The notes under the pieces were generated by a model. That model had not been told where the DNA came from, made no database searches, and saw nothing but the letters and a program-made list of their open reading frames with translations. This document shows, one piece after another, positions 31,550 through 43,429 of a stretch of 64,000 nt of DNA (within the stretch, counting starts at the first letter, position 1; each line of letters begins with the position of its first letter). The stretch lies in the NCBI RefSeq assembly GCF_000687475.1, contig NC_057321.1:248001-312000 (forward strand), in the 5' to 3' direction. Both the position numbers and the translations under genes were made by a program. Origin of the DNA: Ustilaginoidea virens (Eukaryota > Ascomycota > Sordariomycetes > Hypocreales > Clavicipitaceae).

Positions 31550-33990
31550 ATGGCCTCATCATTATCATCATCATAACAGCCACGAGAGCTACCTAAGAGG
31601 ATACAATAGTTTGCCTTACTCTTTGACGACAATTGGCCTAATGCGATAGAGCCTATCGACCCTAATAATGCCACAGATATACAGCTTTACAACCGTATTG
31701 CCTTCCTTAAAGATACCTATAAGGAAAACACTTACCTGGATGATGACCTTTAGGAATAATTCCGTAAGGATTGTAGCGAGTGGAATAAAGCCCTATTCAG
31801 CCGCATTAACGTTCAGATCCTATAGCATTTCCGTTCAATATTACGGGAACGCGGTGTATACGTTGGAGCATCAGGTTCCCTAATAATACCAACTCTCTTT
31901 AAATGCCTTTAATAACAATAAAACCCACAATGGCCTTAAGAGGAAATAACCTGGCAATTTGCTCGTAGTGTATTCCTATCCCGGCTTAACCCTACTAGGG
32001 AAGCCTTATTACCTATCGGTAATACTGAGTAAGAGATATAGAGGCTCCAAAATACGCCTTTACATATATGCATAAGGCCCTCATTATTATCATTACGAGC
32101 CCCCACAATAGTTATGCAAATACCCTCGCTAAGGCTCTTGCTATAGCACTCACAAGCCCTATTAATGCTAAAGAACTTCATTATACTAATGGAACGATTA
32201 TAGTTATAACCTATCGTCCCCCCCTCTATATTAAAAAAGCCTTATGCCCCTGCCCCTATTGAAGAAGAAGAAGAAGATAGGGGCTAGTCCTAACAACTAA
32301 AAGGGAAGACGCCTATTTACAATAGGCCGCTATTTAAAATAGGGGAAAGCTCCTGCCATCAACAACAACATATAATAGCTGATAATTATAGCCCATAAGA
32401 CCGACCCGATGAAATATATTGCTCTAGGGATTATACCCCTAATAGGGCTAGCCGAGGCGGCTATCTTAATGCCCCTTAAGGTCATAGCATGCCCAATAGA
32501 GGTCGAGTTATAGGCCCTGATGATGTGCTTCCTTCAATAGAGGACCCTAATGATACCCTCCAAGCTAATGCCGCCCCTGATACCACATATTATGAATCAC
32601 AGTATTGCGGCCTATAGGCCTAAATGCCTCATCCGATAATGCCAAAAATAGGCACGGCACCTAGCCCTTCCCGTTAATATTGGCCTACCTAAGCCGATGA
32701 ACGGACCGTCTTGATGGGAGGACCGGTAAACCTAGACCGACCTGGGTTATGGGATAACCCCGCCAGAGATCCCGCCAGCTTACCGCAAGGCTACCGATAA
32801 GCCGTTCTGGAATACCCTTTAGAATACCCCTAAGAAGATTATACCTGATATGGATTTAGCCAAGAAGATTATTCCTGAATTAGGTATGATGATGTATCGA
32901 AGAAGATATCGGACCTTTTACGTAGCTATCGTACAAAGGATAGATATAGCAGAAAGATGGATGACTTTATTATCCTAAAAGTTATATCCTTTAAGAGCAA
33001 GTGCTGCCTACTAGGATTACCTAACAATACATTAGCTAGAGCCTTCCAAATCATGCTCATTAGTAATGCTAAGACCTTTTACTTTGATAATATTAAATAT
33101 ATTCGCGATATCCTTACTTTTGATAATATGGTCTGCAAAGTCAAGAGCTATTTCGAAAATGAGAGTATAGAATAATTCTATTTGTACTATTAGAACAGAA
33201 TAACGCTCTAATTAACTATTGCGAAACATCCCGATAAGTTAAAGTTAGAATGCCTTAATATCCTATTGGAAGAACTTTAATGCCTATATTATGGTCTTTT
33301 TCCCCTTTTTATAGCTAATATAGAACTTTACCGATAAGTCCTTAATACTGTAAGGGATACCCCTGAGTGTAGCCAGGCGCTGTATCGATATGCCTCTACA
33401 TTTGAAGGCCTTGCCGCTGACCTATAGCAATCCCTTTCTATCTATAAGTCAATTCATACAAATTAACAGCATTATTTCCTTTAATAGCAATAACATCACA
33501 ATACTGACAATATTGATGACAATATAGTATTGTTTACTGACCGTAGATATGGTCAATCCCGCCCTTAACGCCGATTCGGCCCACAGCAGCAGTATCAACG
33601 GCAATAATAGAATCGCGCCTTTCCATCTAGGCCCCGTTAAAGAAGATGCTTCATTTGCAATAAATTAGGATGTTGGTCATCTAACCATACTGATAAAGAG
33701 CAATAAGAATTAAAGGCACAATAGCTGAAGAACCGCTCTAACTGTACCGCCCCCAATGATAAGAAATTCCGCATTTTCCTATAGGAATACGAGGGGCCTA
33801 CGCAAGGCCTTAAAGATGCTAATTTTGATGATATTATTAAAGATATTAAAGTTATGATGGCAGGGGATGCATATTGGAATGCAGAGAATGCTATCACACC
33901 ACAAATTATAGCCACTTAGTACTTCCTAGCCCCTATGCAAATAGAACTATTACCTTCTTCATCTATTGAAACGTTGTAAGCCCTGCAGGA
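31550..33990 (+). pseudogene. E2 Gag with CCCH-type zinc knuckle
   Basis: An ATG at 31550 opens a Ser-rich start followed by the NATD.QLYNR box shared with D (near 31665). A Pro/Asn-rich region with an RDYTP box (near 32435) leads to the Gag core (about 32890-33430, with the open stretch 32957-33175). At 33647-33688 the frame reads Cys-x2-Cys-x4-Cys-x4-His, followed by HTDKEQ, a knuckle with Cys and His swapped relative to the retroviral CCHC form. There are many stops. This region is absent from D. Confidence 0.82.
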
Positions 33991-34033
33991 TGAATTATAC
34001 TGATATGCCTTCCTATAGATTGACCCCTTCTGA

Positions 34034-34426
34034 ATGCCCTCACTACTACTAGACCGTAATTCTACCTTTTTAGAAGAAGAACGCTATAGTGACCACACCT
34101 TCTGCGGAATCCTACTGGATACTGGCGCCTCCGGCCTATTAACAGCAGGCCTAGGTCAAGCAAAGGCCCTAATGCAATTGATGAAGACTTTGACCATCGA
34201 GACAACTGATAAAAAGCATATAGTGAATTTTAGAGCAGGCTCTGCTATATCCTCTAGTATACTTAATGTCCCAACGATATTTGGTAACATCCCCTTCTAT
34301 ATTCTTAATAGCAGCACCCCCTTCTTATATTCTATTACAGATATAGATAGAATAGGTGTAAAGCTTGACAATCTTAATAACCTACTTATCCAAAGGGATA
34401 TTAAGGTCCCAATTATCAGGAAATAG
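34034..34426 (+). pseudogene. E2 protease (open fragment)
   Basis: A 130-codon open stretch containing the aspartic protease active site LLDTGASG near 34115, followed by a hydrophobic flap-like region and ILN/LDNLNN boxes. The first Met is internal. A clan AA protease of this kind cleaves Gag-Pol. It is intact in sequence but embedded in a frame with stops on both sides. Confidence 0.85.
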
Positions 34427-34429
34427 GGA

Positions 34430-35640
34430 TATCTATGGTGGACTCTTAATGCTATAGATACTATAGCCTTCCATCTATCGTCATAGGAAATCCATTAGCT
34501 ATATTGTCGATTTGGGCACCCCTCCATTAACAGGCTCTCCAAATTGCTTTAATAGGCTGGTTATAATGATATTAACTGCAATATCATCGAGAGCATTACC
34601 TATATGTGCCATTAATGCCAGATAAATGCAAAGGCACCTAACTAATTCAAGTTCACTCTAAAGGATAACCGCTAATTCAACTATAAGATAATTGTAGATA
34701 TCCTTTATATTGATAATTGGCTGGTATTACACATTATAGATGCTGCAACAAGCTTCCAGGCGGCTAGGTTCCTTGATCCATAAAAACAGAAGACCTGAGA
34801 TATCTGGAATGCCCTCAAGGAATGTTAGATCAATACTTACCTTAGCCTGCTAGATTGGATAGTTTATGATGCTGGACCCAACTTTGCCTCTGCCGAATTC
34901 CGCTATAATGCCTGGCTTCTATCTATTAATGTAGATGAAATTCCTATAGAAGCCTATAATAGCATTGGCAAGGTCGAAAGATATTACGCCCCATTACGCA
35001 GAGCCTATACCATCGTTAGTAATAAAGTAGGCGATCTAATAATAAAGGAACAGAAATTATAGCTTGCTGTAAAGGCTATTAATGACTCAGCTAGACCTAA
35101 TGGTCTAGTGCCTACGTTATTAGTCTTTGGAGCGTATCCTCGACTTACGGATGACTCACCACCTAGCTTATTAGTGTCACAACGCGCCTTAACGTTACAA
35201 AAGGCCACTAATGAAGCTAGGAAATACCTCGCTAAGCGACAGGTTTATGATGCCCTTGCCTAATGGAACGGCCTAGATACCTGGCCTATCCACCGACTAC
35301 CCCTACAGTCAGATGTATGGGTATGGAGAGAAAAGGGTGGATGGCATAGGCCGTACTGGCTAATCAGCCTCGATGGTGAGACCTATATCATACAGATGCC
35401 ATATGGCCTGGTCAAGTTCTGGTCAATGGTTGTAAAGCCGTATAACCACGACCCTAATGCGGACGATCCTGAAGATATTGTCTATGCTAAAGGCCCGGCC
35501 TGCCCTGGCCGGATGGAAGTCAGGATACCGGCACTAGCTGCAGCCGCACCTCCAGCCTTGATGATACCTGTAGCCGAGACATTATCGACGATACCTGCAG
35601 CCGCGATATACCCATTACCAGCCACTAGGCCTGATTAAGT
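34430..35640 (+). pseudogene. E2 GAG-pre-integrase and integrase
   Basis: FHLSS and RFGHPSINRL boxes (near 34470-34530) align with D. The integrase core follows with the VDI...D box (near 34695), VYDAGPNFAS (near 34865) and GKVERYYAP (near 34970), giving the DDE set. The lineage-typical WREKGGW and VVKPY boxes are at 35330 and 35430. An Ala/Pro linker follows. Stops are frequent, mainly TAG and TAA. Confidence 0.85.
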
Positions 35641-35699
35641 TAGGCCAGTATCATCATCCCTACCGCCAGCACATATGATATCTAATATTATAATCAATA

Positions 35700-36740
35700 A
35701 GGACCAAGAAGAAGCTTTTGTTAACGCTATAGCTTCTAACACCATTATTAATGTCTCTTTCCTAACTGCTAAAGAGCAAGCCGACCTATAGCTTGCTAGT
35801 TAATTATGTTGGGAAGGGAAGATTATAACCCTAGAAGACCCCTTCGAATAGTCTAACCATATAGAGGTAGAAGCGTTGCAAGCCTGCAATGTGTTCCGAT
35901 TTATTACCTTTAATATTAGTAAACATAGAGCCTAACGCCTCTTTAACTTATGTATGGTACGAGAGATTAAGGGTAAAGATATGGATACACCATACGAGAA
36001 GTCTAGGCTTATGATACAAGGTCATAGTGATAATAAGAAGCAATTGATATTGACTTAGTCCCTTACTATCCAACAGGCTAGTTAATGGTTACTTATATTA
36101 TTAGCCCTATTATTATAACGCTCTTACGGCTTATTCCTCTAGATACGTGATATTATACAGGCTTATATGCAGTCATTAACTACCCTTAATCGGTCGATTA
36201 TCGCCAAATTACCTAAGCAAATTGCCCACTAATACCCTAATAATACTATTATGGAAGTGGTGAAGCTACTGTACGGAATAGCTAAGGCAGGCACCTACTG
36301 GTGGGCAACATACTTCTGGCACCATCGCGAGAAGTTGGGCATGACTATATCAACCTATGACCCCTGTTTGCTGATATCTGCTGGCAACGACCGCACTGGC
36401 GATACTGACCGCACCGATAATACTGACTGCAACGGCGTTACTGACTGTACTAACGTTCCTGACTGTGCTGGCGATACTATATGCTTCAGTATTGTAGGTA
36501 TACAGACTGATGATACCTTTGGATTTAGTGACGATGCCTTCTTCTAATGGGAGGAATTAGAGCTTACTAAGGCAGGCTTTAATGCTAAGCCTAAGATAAG
36601 GCTATCGCTAACCGTGCCCCTAATATTCAACAGATGCATCCTGACGGCTGACAATAATGGTATAACCTTATGCTAGAAAGGGCAAAGTAAGAAGATCACA
36701 ACCATCAATAAGAATGCGCCTACAGCCCAGCGTAATTATG
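35700..36740 (+). pseudogene. E2 reverse transcriptase
   Basis: This aligns with D RT throughout: QAYMQS (near 36160), LLYGIAKAG (near 36265) and QTDDTFG (near 36503) in place of YVDD. An Asp/Thr/Cys-rich insert precedes the QTDD box, different in sequence but at the same place as the Asn/Thr insert of D. Frequent stops. Confidence 0.85.
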
Positions 36741-37480
36741 TCGAATAATGCGCTTGTGGCGCTTATATGGCTACGGTCTGCCAGCCTAAGGCCTCCTTTG
36801 ACCTGTCTATTGCAGCATAACACTAGCAACCTAACCATAATGATATTGCAAGGTTGAACAAGCGCCTTTAATAGCAGCGCGATAACTAGGATTGTGGCTT
36901 ACAGTATATCAATCTGGCCCTTGCTACAGCCAAACTCTTTGTATTTATTGACGGATCCTTTGCCAACAATAAAGATTTAAGCTCCTAGATTGGTTACGTG
37001 ATTATACTAGGGAATGAGATAGATACTGCAAATAACGCCTTCTAGCTGACTGGTAATATTATTACTTACAGCTCTATAAAGAGTAAGCGTGTAACGCGCA
37101 GCGCACTCGCTTTAGAGCTATATAGCATGGTGCAAGGGGTCGATATTGCATATGCGATAGGCATGACCCTTAATATAATTACTAGTAGGCTGGGATTGCC
37201 AAAGATCCCTACTATTGTATGCATAGATTCTTTTTCGTTGTACGAATGCCTTATTAAGCTAGGCACCACGAAAGAGAAGAGGCTTATAATAGATATCATA
37301 GCCTTGCGACAGTCATATAAGCGCCGGGAAATCTATAAGATTTGCTAGATCAATGGGAATGATAATCTTGCCGATGTAATGACCAAGGGAACGCCGAATA
37401 AAGCCCTTGAGACCTTTGTCGACCGTAATCAGGCTGTTATACGTATGGAAGGGTGGGTAAAGAGGCCGGTCAATGTCTGA
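36740..37480 (+). pseudogene. E2 RNase H and C-terminus
   Basis: FIDGSFANN (near 36950), VTRSALALELY (near 37095) and the NLADVMTKG end (near 37370) are recognisable, and the frame ends at TGA 37478-37480. The stretch 37159-37255, absent from D, is retained here and encodes part of the RNase H helix region. Confidence 0.85.
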
Positions 37481-37518
37481 CTGCGTTTGGAAGGTATTGG
37501 TGATATCATGGGTGGCAA

Positions 37519-37740
37519 GTGTGTGGATTTTCCTATGTTCAATATTGTGTGCATTTGCTGCTTTTACTGCATTTACGGCTGCCCCTTTTTGCCCCTTTGT
37601 TTTGGCTGCGATATTCAATATACCGGCTGTACGGTATGAGCCTGTATAAGCTGGCCGCGCGGCGCGATAGCGTTATCGGCGGCACAACCTGCCGAGACTG
37701 CGCCGCACTTTTCTTTCTATGTGTGCGCCTTACATCCTAG
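37519..37740 (+). CDS. Mini-ORF before the 3' LTR of E2
   Basis: 73 codons with a Leu-rich hydrophobic segment (residues about 10-30) and a second (about 60-70), positionally and partly in sequence equivalent to the D frame at 16197. The reading frame is the same as in D at both ends, with compensating indels between. Its status as a real gene is uncertain. Confidence 0.35.
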   Translation: MCGFSYVQYCVHLLLLLHLRLPLFAPLFWLRYSIYRLYGMSLYKLAARRDSVIGGTTCRDCAALFFLCVRLTS

Positions 37741-37780
37741 CGATTCCGATGTTTGCTTCTATAAAAAGAGAAGCTGCTAG

Positions 37781-38122
37781 TGTCGGAATCGCTGTCGTAA
37801 GGTGCCCAATTGGGCACTAATTGGGCATATTGCGACGGATGTGCCGCGTACACCCGTTACGCACGATATGGCTACTTTTGCCCCTTTACCCCTGAGCCCG
37901 GTAGGGCACGCGGGCAGCCCGGCCCGACTGCGCCAATGCACGTGACCACGGCACGCACAAAAGGCCACATCGTGTAATTACCCTCTTTTGCTTCCTTTCT
38001 TTCCTCTTAGATAGTCAGTCATAATCAAAGAAGTAATCATACCTTTGACCGGTGACCTCACGGTACATAATACCACGCGCGCGACCCTACGTATAATTGG
38101 GTATACCGAGTTTATATCAACA
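37781..38122 (+). repeat. 3' LTR of E2
   Basis: 342 bp, TGTCGGAATCGCTG to ATATCAACA, preceded by the purine tract aaaaagagaag (37763-37773). Confidence 0.95.
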
Positions 38123-39440
38123 AGAAATAAGAGCTAGAAAAAAAGGGGAAGGTTAGCAGTAGTCATATAGCATTTATAACTAATAATACCAAACCTTCGT
38201 TATAAGCCGCTTCTAGCAATACTTCAGCTTTATCTTTAGTAGAGAAAAAGACCTATAAATACTATAGCAAGCCCTATATAGTAAAGGGGCCTCATTATAA
38301 GAATTATTGGATATTGACTCTATCGATAGCTCCAAACCACTTAAAAGATAAGATTAGTAAGAAAAGCTAGGAAGCCGCATATAAAAAAATGAAAAAGGAA
38401 TCTAAAGAGGTATAAAATGCATTTAAAGCCTTTTAAGATAAACACAAAGGCAAGGGTAAAGGCAAAAGCAAAAATAATAACAATAAGGAAGAAGATAGAT
38501 CAACAGAAAAAGAAAAGGAAGATAAGGTATTTACAATATCTATCCTTTCTATAGGAACTCACCTAGATAATTCAGGCCTTTTAAAGTCTCATATTATACT
38601 CGATAGTAGCGCTTTAATGTATATTTTCAACGATATGAAGTGGTTCACTAATATCAACTATAATATCAACGAGCACATCATTCGTAATACTCATAATAGT
38701 GTTTCAAAAATCCTTAGTATTAGCTCTATTCGAATTGTATTATAGGATGGAAGGGCTATTACCTTCACCGATATTTTATATAATCCGATAATCGTAGCGA
38801 ATCTTCTCGCTATAAAAAAGATAAGAAACAAAGGATTATTCTAGAATAATAAAGTCGACGAGATTTACCTATAGAAAAATAATCAATAAGAAGTTATCTT
38901 TTAAGTTTCTTAGGTAAAAGAAAGGCCCTATATCCTCTACTAAAGTAACGGAAACGATATGCCTATAGATGAATTCATTATAAGGGCTTAAAATAAAGCC
39001 TCAATTATTAATAAAGCCTATTTAGCTTAAAGAGATAGCCGCCAGCCCAAAACTTCAATAAAAACGCCTCACGCTATCTAGCACACTCGCTTTAGGCACC
39101 TAAGTCAGGATTCAATAGATCATATCTTTAAGGATATATTATAAATGCCCAAGGAAAAAGAAGCTTCGAATTATAAGGTTTGCAGTAGCATAAAAATCGT
39201 AAAGCAGATATTATAGTCACCTTATGAGCTCTCAATACCTTAAGAACCCTTTAAAGTGGTTTCTTTCGATCTATTTCTATAAGCGGCTGCTTTTAACAGT
39301 GATAAATATATAGCGTTATTCACCTGCCGATTCATAAAAATAAAGTGTATTTTTACGATACCTAGAAAGACCGACCTATCTAGATGCTAGCTAATCTTTA
39401 AGAATCAGGTTTTACGCCTATACGATATAGCAATCGCAAT
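38123..39440 (+). pseudogene. Element H: Gag tail, protease and start of integrase
   Basis: Continues the H frame after E2: the zinc-knuckle region (near 38250, KYYSKPY with Cys to Tyr changes), the Lys/Asn-rich basic tract (38440-38530), the protease (near 38600), the HTRFRHLSQD box (near 39080) and the start of the integrase core. It ends at the bases tatagcaatcgcaat (39426-39440), the left target copy of LINE-2, and resumes at 52870. Confidence 0.88.
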
Positions 39441-41270
39441 TATTATTATTAAATTACTCTAGGGGGCTATTCTAAGCTAGAATTGCCTATCTAGTACTCC
39501 GGCAAATAATCCGGAAGGGAAAAACCCAAGGTCCGGGGGGAAAACCCTTCCTACTAGTATAATTATAACGACTAGGGAGTCGGGCCCCCGGGGGGGCCAA
39601 CGGGTTTCTAGCATATAGGGAAAGTAGGTACGCTATCGCTTAGGATCGTACCTAGCAGCAGTACTAGGAAGAGTGCGAAAGCGATCTAGAGAAAGTAGGT
39701 CCGGAAAAAAATAGGTCTAGTATCTATAGGGGAGGGGTGGTCTTAAGTCGGTGCGCTATAAATCGAAAGTAAAATAAAGGTTATACGAGCGGGGTAGCGC
39801 CGGCTGCATAGTACGCACGCCGGCTATACGGCATACATATCGCGCAGGGGCATTAGAGCAAAAGTAAGGGAACTTTCTATTATTAGGGCTATATCGGCGG
39901 CGAATCGGCTGTAGGGGGGGTGCTTAGTAGAAGGCAAGCGGTATTAGGTTAGGGGTTAGGGTAAGCCGAGTATAAAAAGAGGGCATAAAGGCCTCTAATC
40001 GGGCGAAAATATAAAGGTGCAGGTGCCCCCCGACTTTTTAATCCCTTTTTCTTCCTTTCTGTATGGCTATTATTTTTCTATATATAATCCCCTTAAGCCC
40101 CATTTTCTAGCGCTATAGGGATAACGCTAACCTATGCGGTAGGGCGGTAACAATAGTAGTAGCATCAGCATCAGCGATAGCGGCAGCAACAGCATTAGCA
40201 GCAGCAATAGTAGTAGTAGTAATAGCCATAGCAATAGCAATAATAATAATAGCAGCAGTATGCCGAAAAAGTCGGTATCTTTAGATAAGGGGGTAAGTAC
40301 TGCCTACTCCCGCCGTGCTAGCATTACTAACCTATTATTACTAGCCCGGCGAGCTATAAGGCTGGCCTTACGACCCTTACCTAATATAAGCTAAAGACCT
40401 TAAATATTATTACTGCTTTTAATAAGGTAGAACCTAACCGACCGAACCCTAATCCGACCGGTATTCGAACGATAGTAATATAGTATAGTACTATATAGGG
40501 CCTAAGGCAGCATATTTCGCGTGTATTACGGTAGGGAAGACCTACCGACCCTTTAAATAGACTCCTAAGAACTAAGAGTCTATTTATACCCTCCTAGGTG
40601 CCTAGGAGGTATTAGCCGCAGGGGGGAAGGTATATACGAGGTGCGGGGACTATATAGGAAGGGTGCTAATATAGATAGGTCGATAACTATTATACCCTCT
40701 AGTTAAGGGCGCGGCAGGCATTAACTGCCTGCGGCAGGGGGAAGGTAGCGGCGGCAGCAGTAGTAGTAGGGGGGAGTATTGCTCCTAGGGTGACCCGGGA
40801 GGCGCTAGACCTTAAGGAGCATAAGGTAGAGGCATTAGAGGGTATCCAGGCCGCATTAGAGCTGCTTATCTTTTAAGGGCAGAAAAGGGCGGCAGAGGGA
40901 GAGAGGGAGAAGGGGGAGAGGGAGGAGGGGCTACTATAGGGGCCGGCGGGGGAGGGGGAGGGGGGGGGGGAGGGGGGCTCTAATATTAATATTATAGCTT
41001 CAGAATAGCTAAGAATTAATTATATTTATCTGCCTATTATATCTCCTCTCTCTTGCATCAGGATATTATTATTAGGTATTAAGGGCGGTATTAGGCGGTC
41101 GGGGTCGGCCTAATGCCTCTATAGGGGCAGGTCTCTAGAGCGATTAAGCGAGCTAGAACTAATCGAGGCGATCGAGGCTAAAAATCTAGCATATAAATCG
41201 GCAGGTAAGGCTTAGCTTATTAAAGGCAATAGAGATCCCTTAGCGGTCTTAGAAGAGGCTTAGGCCGGTT
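39441..41270 (-). other. 3' region of LINE-2 with low-complexity and G-rich tracts
   Basis: About 1.8 kb after the ORF2 end, ending in the TAA-type tail. On plus it holds agc/aat triplet repeats (40145-40260) and a purine, G-rich block (40870-40980). On the plus strand (antisense to LINE-2) a Ser/Asn-rich frame and, further on, a Glu/Lys/Arg-rich coiled-coil-like frame (near 40800-40930) can be read with TAG interruptions. Whether any of this was coding is unclear. Confidence 0.5.
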
Positions 41271-41818
41271 TTATATAGCTATTAGCGCTATCGTCTGTAT
41301 TTTAGGCAAGAGAGGATTAAGTAATAATAGTCTTTAGGGGCCTCCCTATATTAGCAGAGAGGTAAAGGCATAGTAGGGACTTAGCGCTAGTAGAGGAAAA
41401 AGTTTAATCCAATCTTTTCTATATAAAGCTAGGTAAATACGGCCGATTTATATTTAAGGAGGCTATTATAGAGCTAAATTATTATAGCTATAGATTAGAA
41501 GTCTAGGGCCCTCTCTGCTATTATAGGCCTATACTATTGCTATCTCGCTTTTACGGCGGCTTGGTATTTAGACTACCTAATAAGCCACTCTTTTGCTAGG
41601 TATTCCTCGGCTATTAGCTGCTATAAGTCGAGTTCTAGGAATAGGATATATATCTAGGGTCCTTTATAGTCGCTCTACTAATAGCGTTAGAGTATCGCTA
41701 TTACTACGGTAGAGGCGCAGTTAATTCGCTTAGCTATCCCGGTTTTTACTATCCTTTCTAAGAATCGCTAGCGGATATAATTTAAGTATAAATCGATAGG
41801 TAGTATAGCCGCCTCAAT
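41270..41818 (-). pseudogene. LINE-2 ORF2, C-terminal part
   Basis: Minus-strand frame starting right at the LINE-1 insertion site. ILPIDLYLN is the post-RT thumb segment and aligns with VVPLLDLYFN of LINE-1. It continues through a KYKSAVFTQL segment (aligning with KYESSLLTQF) towards the C-terminal zinc-binding region, heavily decayed. No RNase H domain is seen. Confidence 0.82.
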
Positions 41819-41932
41819 ATAGAAAAAACTTTTCGCGATTTCGCCCGCACCTCGGTACCGGCGCGAATATACCCCTAAAACAGTCAAAAAGTTAATAAAT
41901 CAATCCCTTACCTCATCTTACCCCGTCCGCCG

Positions 41933-43425
41933 ATGGCGTATCGGCACCGGGAGGAAGGCGCGGTCGAGGCGGCGGAAATTATGGATTTAGACGGAGGAAA
42001 CAGGGGTAGACTCGAGTCGAGCTACTATAACTACTATATTACTATCGCTAACGATAATTACGGACGAATTAGCGGTAATATCGCATAAACTAATGTAGGA
42101 ACCCGAGAAGAAACCGAATTGCTTGAATAGTATTACTAAAAGATCGCAGACTACGTCCCGGCAGCTACGCTGGGAAATATGTAGAATGCTATTACTAGCC
42201 TGGTCGATAGTATTAAATGTATCAACCGAACCAATTCTACTTTGAACCCGAACTCGAACCTTATTACGACTGATAATCTGGAAAAAGTAGTAGAGAGCGC
42301 TGTAAATAAAGCTTTTGCCTTAAAGACCCCTTCTAGAACGACTTAGGCTAGTATTGCTGCTAAAGGCATACTAACGATTGTATTACCTAGACCGACTACC
42401 TTACCTATACTGCCGAGAATCTACCGTGAAATAATAATTAAAGGAGATAGTATTGCTGAGAACCTACGATAGAGAACCCCTATCGAGATTGTAAAAGCGG
42501 TAAATACTACTACTAGAGGTATTAATGCTGTTGCCGCTCGCCGACTCTGTAGCGGAGATATAGTCGTCACCTTCGTAGAAGCTATATCCCGTTTTACTAT
42601 AGAAACCACCTGGATCCCCCTCGCATTCGGTATAGGAGTTGTACTGAATATCCATACCTTTAGTATTATTATTAAAGGATTTCCTATCCGATTCTCTAAG
42701 AATGTCCCTATTAAAGATATTAAACTGAACCTAGCCTAAGCTAACGGCCCTGGCATTAGTAGAGTCGCTATAAGGAAACCCTGCGAAGAAGCAACGAGAG
42801 CCCCCCTAATTATTAGAGTAACTAATGTAGAAGTAGTAAACCGACTCTGTAAGACTAGAGTTATCTATTAAGTAGAAATCTTTGAGGCTGAACTATATAA
42901 TGAAACTATCTACCTAAGATAGTGCTACTAATGCTTTAAATTCGGATATATTGCGAATTATTATATGGAGACCCTTTGATGCGGATGGTATAGCGCGGAG
43001 AGATACCCTAATAGAGATAAAGACTGCCCTAGTATTATTAGTAATAAAAGAGAGTACTACTTTAACTGCTAGGGACCCTATCCGGCCTGGTCTCGACTCT
43101 GCCCTATAGCGAATAGGTAATGGGATATCGCAAGATAGGCTTATAGCACTAGACTAATATAGTTTGCAACTATTGGCACCTTATCGATGCCTCCCCCCCC
43201 TATCCCGGAGGATAGGGGCTATAGATGCCTCGCTAGTAACTCCCTAAGGGAGGACTCCCTAAGAAAACGAATCGGTAGATTACATAAAGAAAGCTCTATC
43301 GCCCCCGAGAGGACTAATAGTAGTAGCAATATCGCCGCTTTTTTCTAACCTGATTTATCCGAGCCTACCGCTACTAATGCACTAAAAGCCCCGACCCCCT
43401 AGCCCTAATACTAATAATAGAGGTA
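41933..43425 (+). pseudogene. LINE-1 ORF1, Gag-like with CCHC knuckles
   Basis: Starts at ATG 41933. The middle part (near 42420-42560: REIIIKGDS, TPIEIVKAVN) aligns with LINE-2 ORF1 (HREILIKSNN, TPIEIIDAVN). Towards the end (about 42935-43110) three knuckles are recognisable as remnants, CF.FGYIA.Y, CGW.S..R.P and NCQGPYPAWSRLC, with several Cys/His changed to Tyr. This is the nucleic-acid binding protein of the retrotransposon particle. Stops are numerous. Confidence 0.83.
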
Positions 43426-43429
43426 CTAT

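Larger units (their letters stand above)
30836..38122 (+). mobile_element. Element E2: full-length decayed copia element of the D/E lineage
   Basis: 7287 bp, with 342-bp LTRs at both ends, flanked by agaaa (30831-30835, 38123-38127). It contains the leader, Gag, zinc knuckle, protease, integrase, RT, RNase H and a 3' mini-ORF. The flanking H Gag frame reads straight through when E2 and one target copy are removed. Confidence 0.96.

Noticed and set aside
41130..41830. Plus-strand protein-like frame antisense to the LINE-2 C-terminus
   Set aside because: The minus strand aligns residue for residue with the LINE-1 ORF2 thumb across the insertion site, so the plus reading is a shadow there.
42421..42655. 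Overlapping small minus-strand frames
   Set aside because: They lie within LINE-1 ORF1, which aligns on plus with LINE-2 ORF1.
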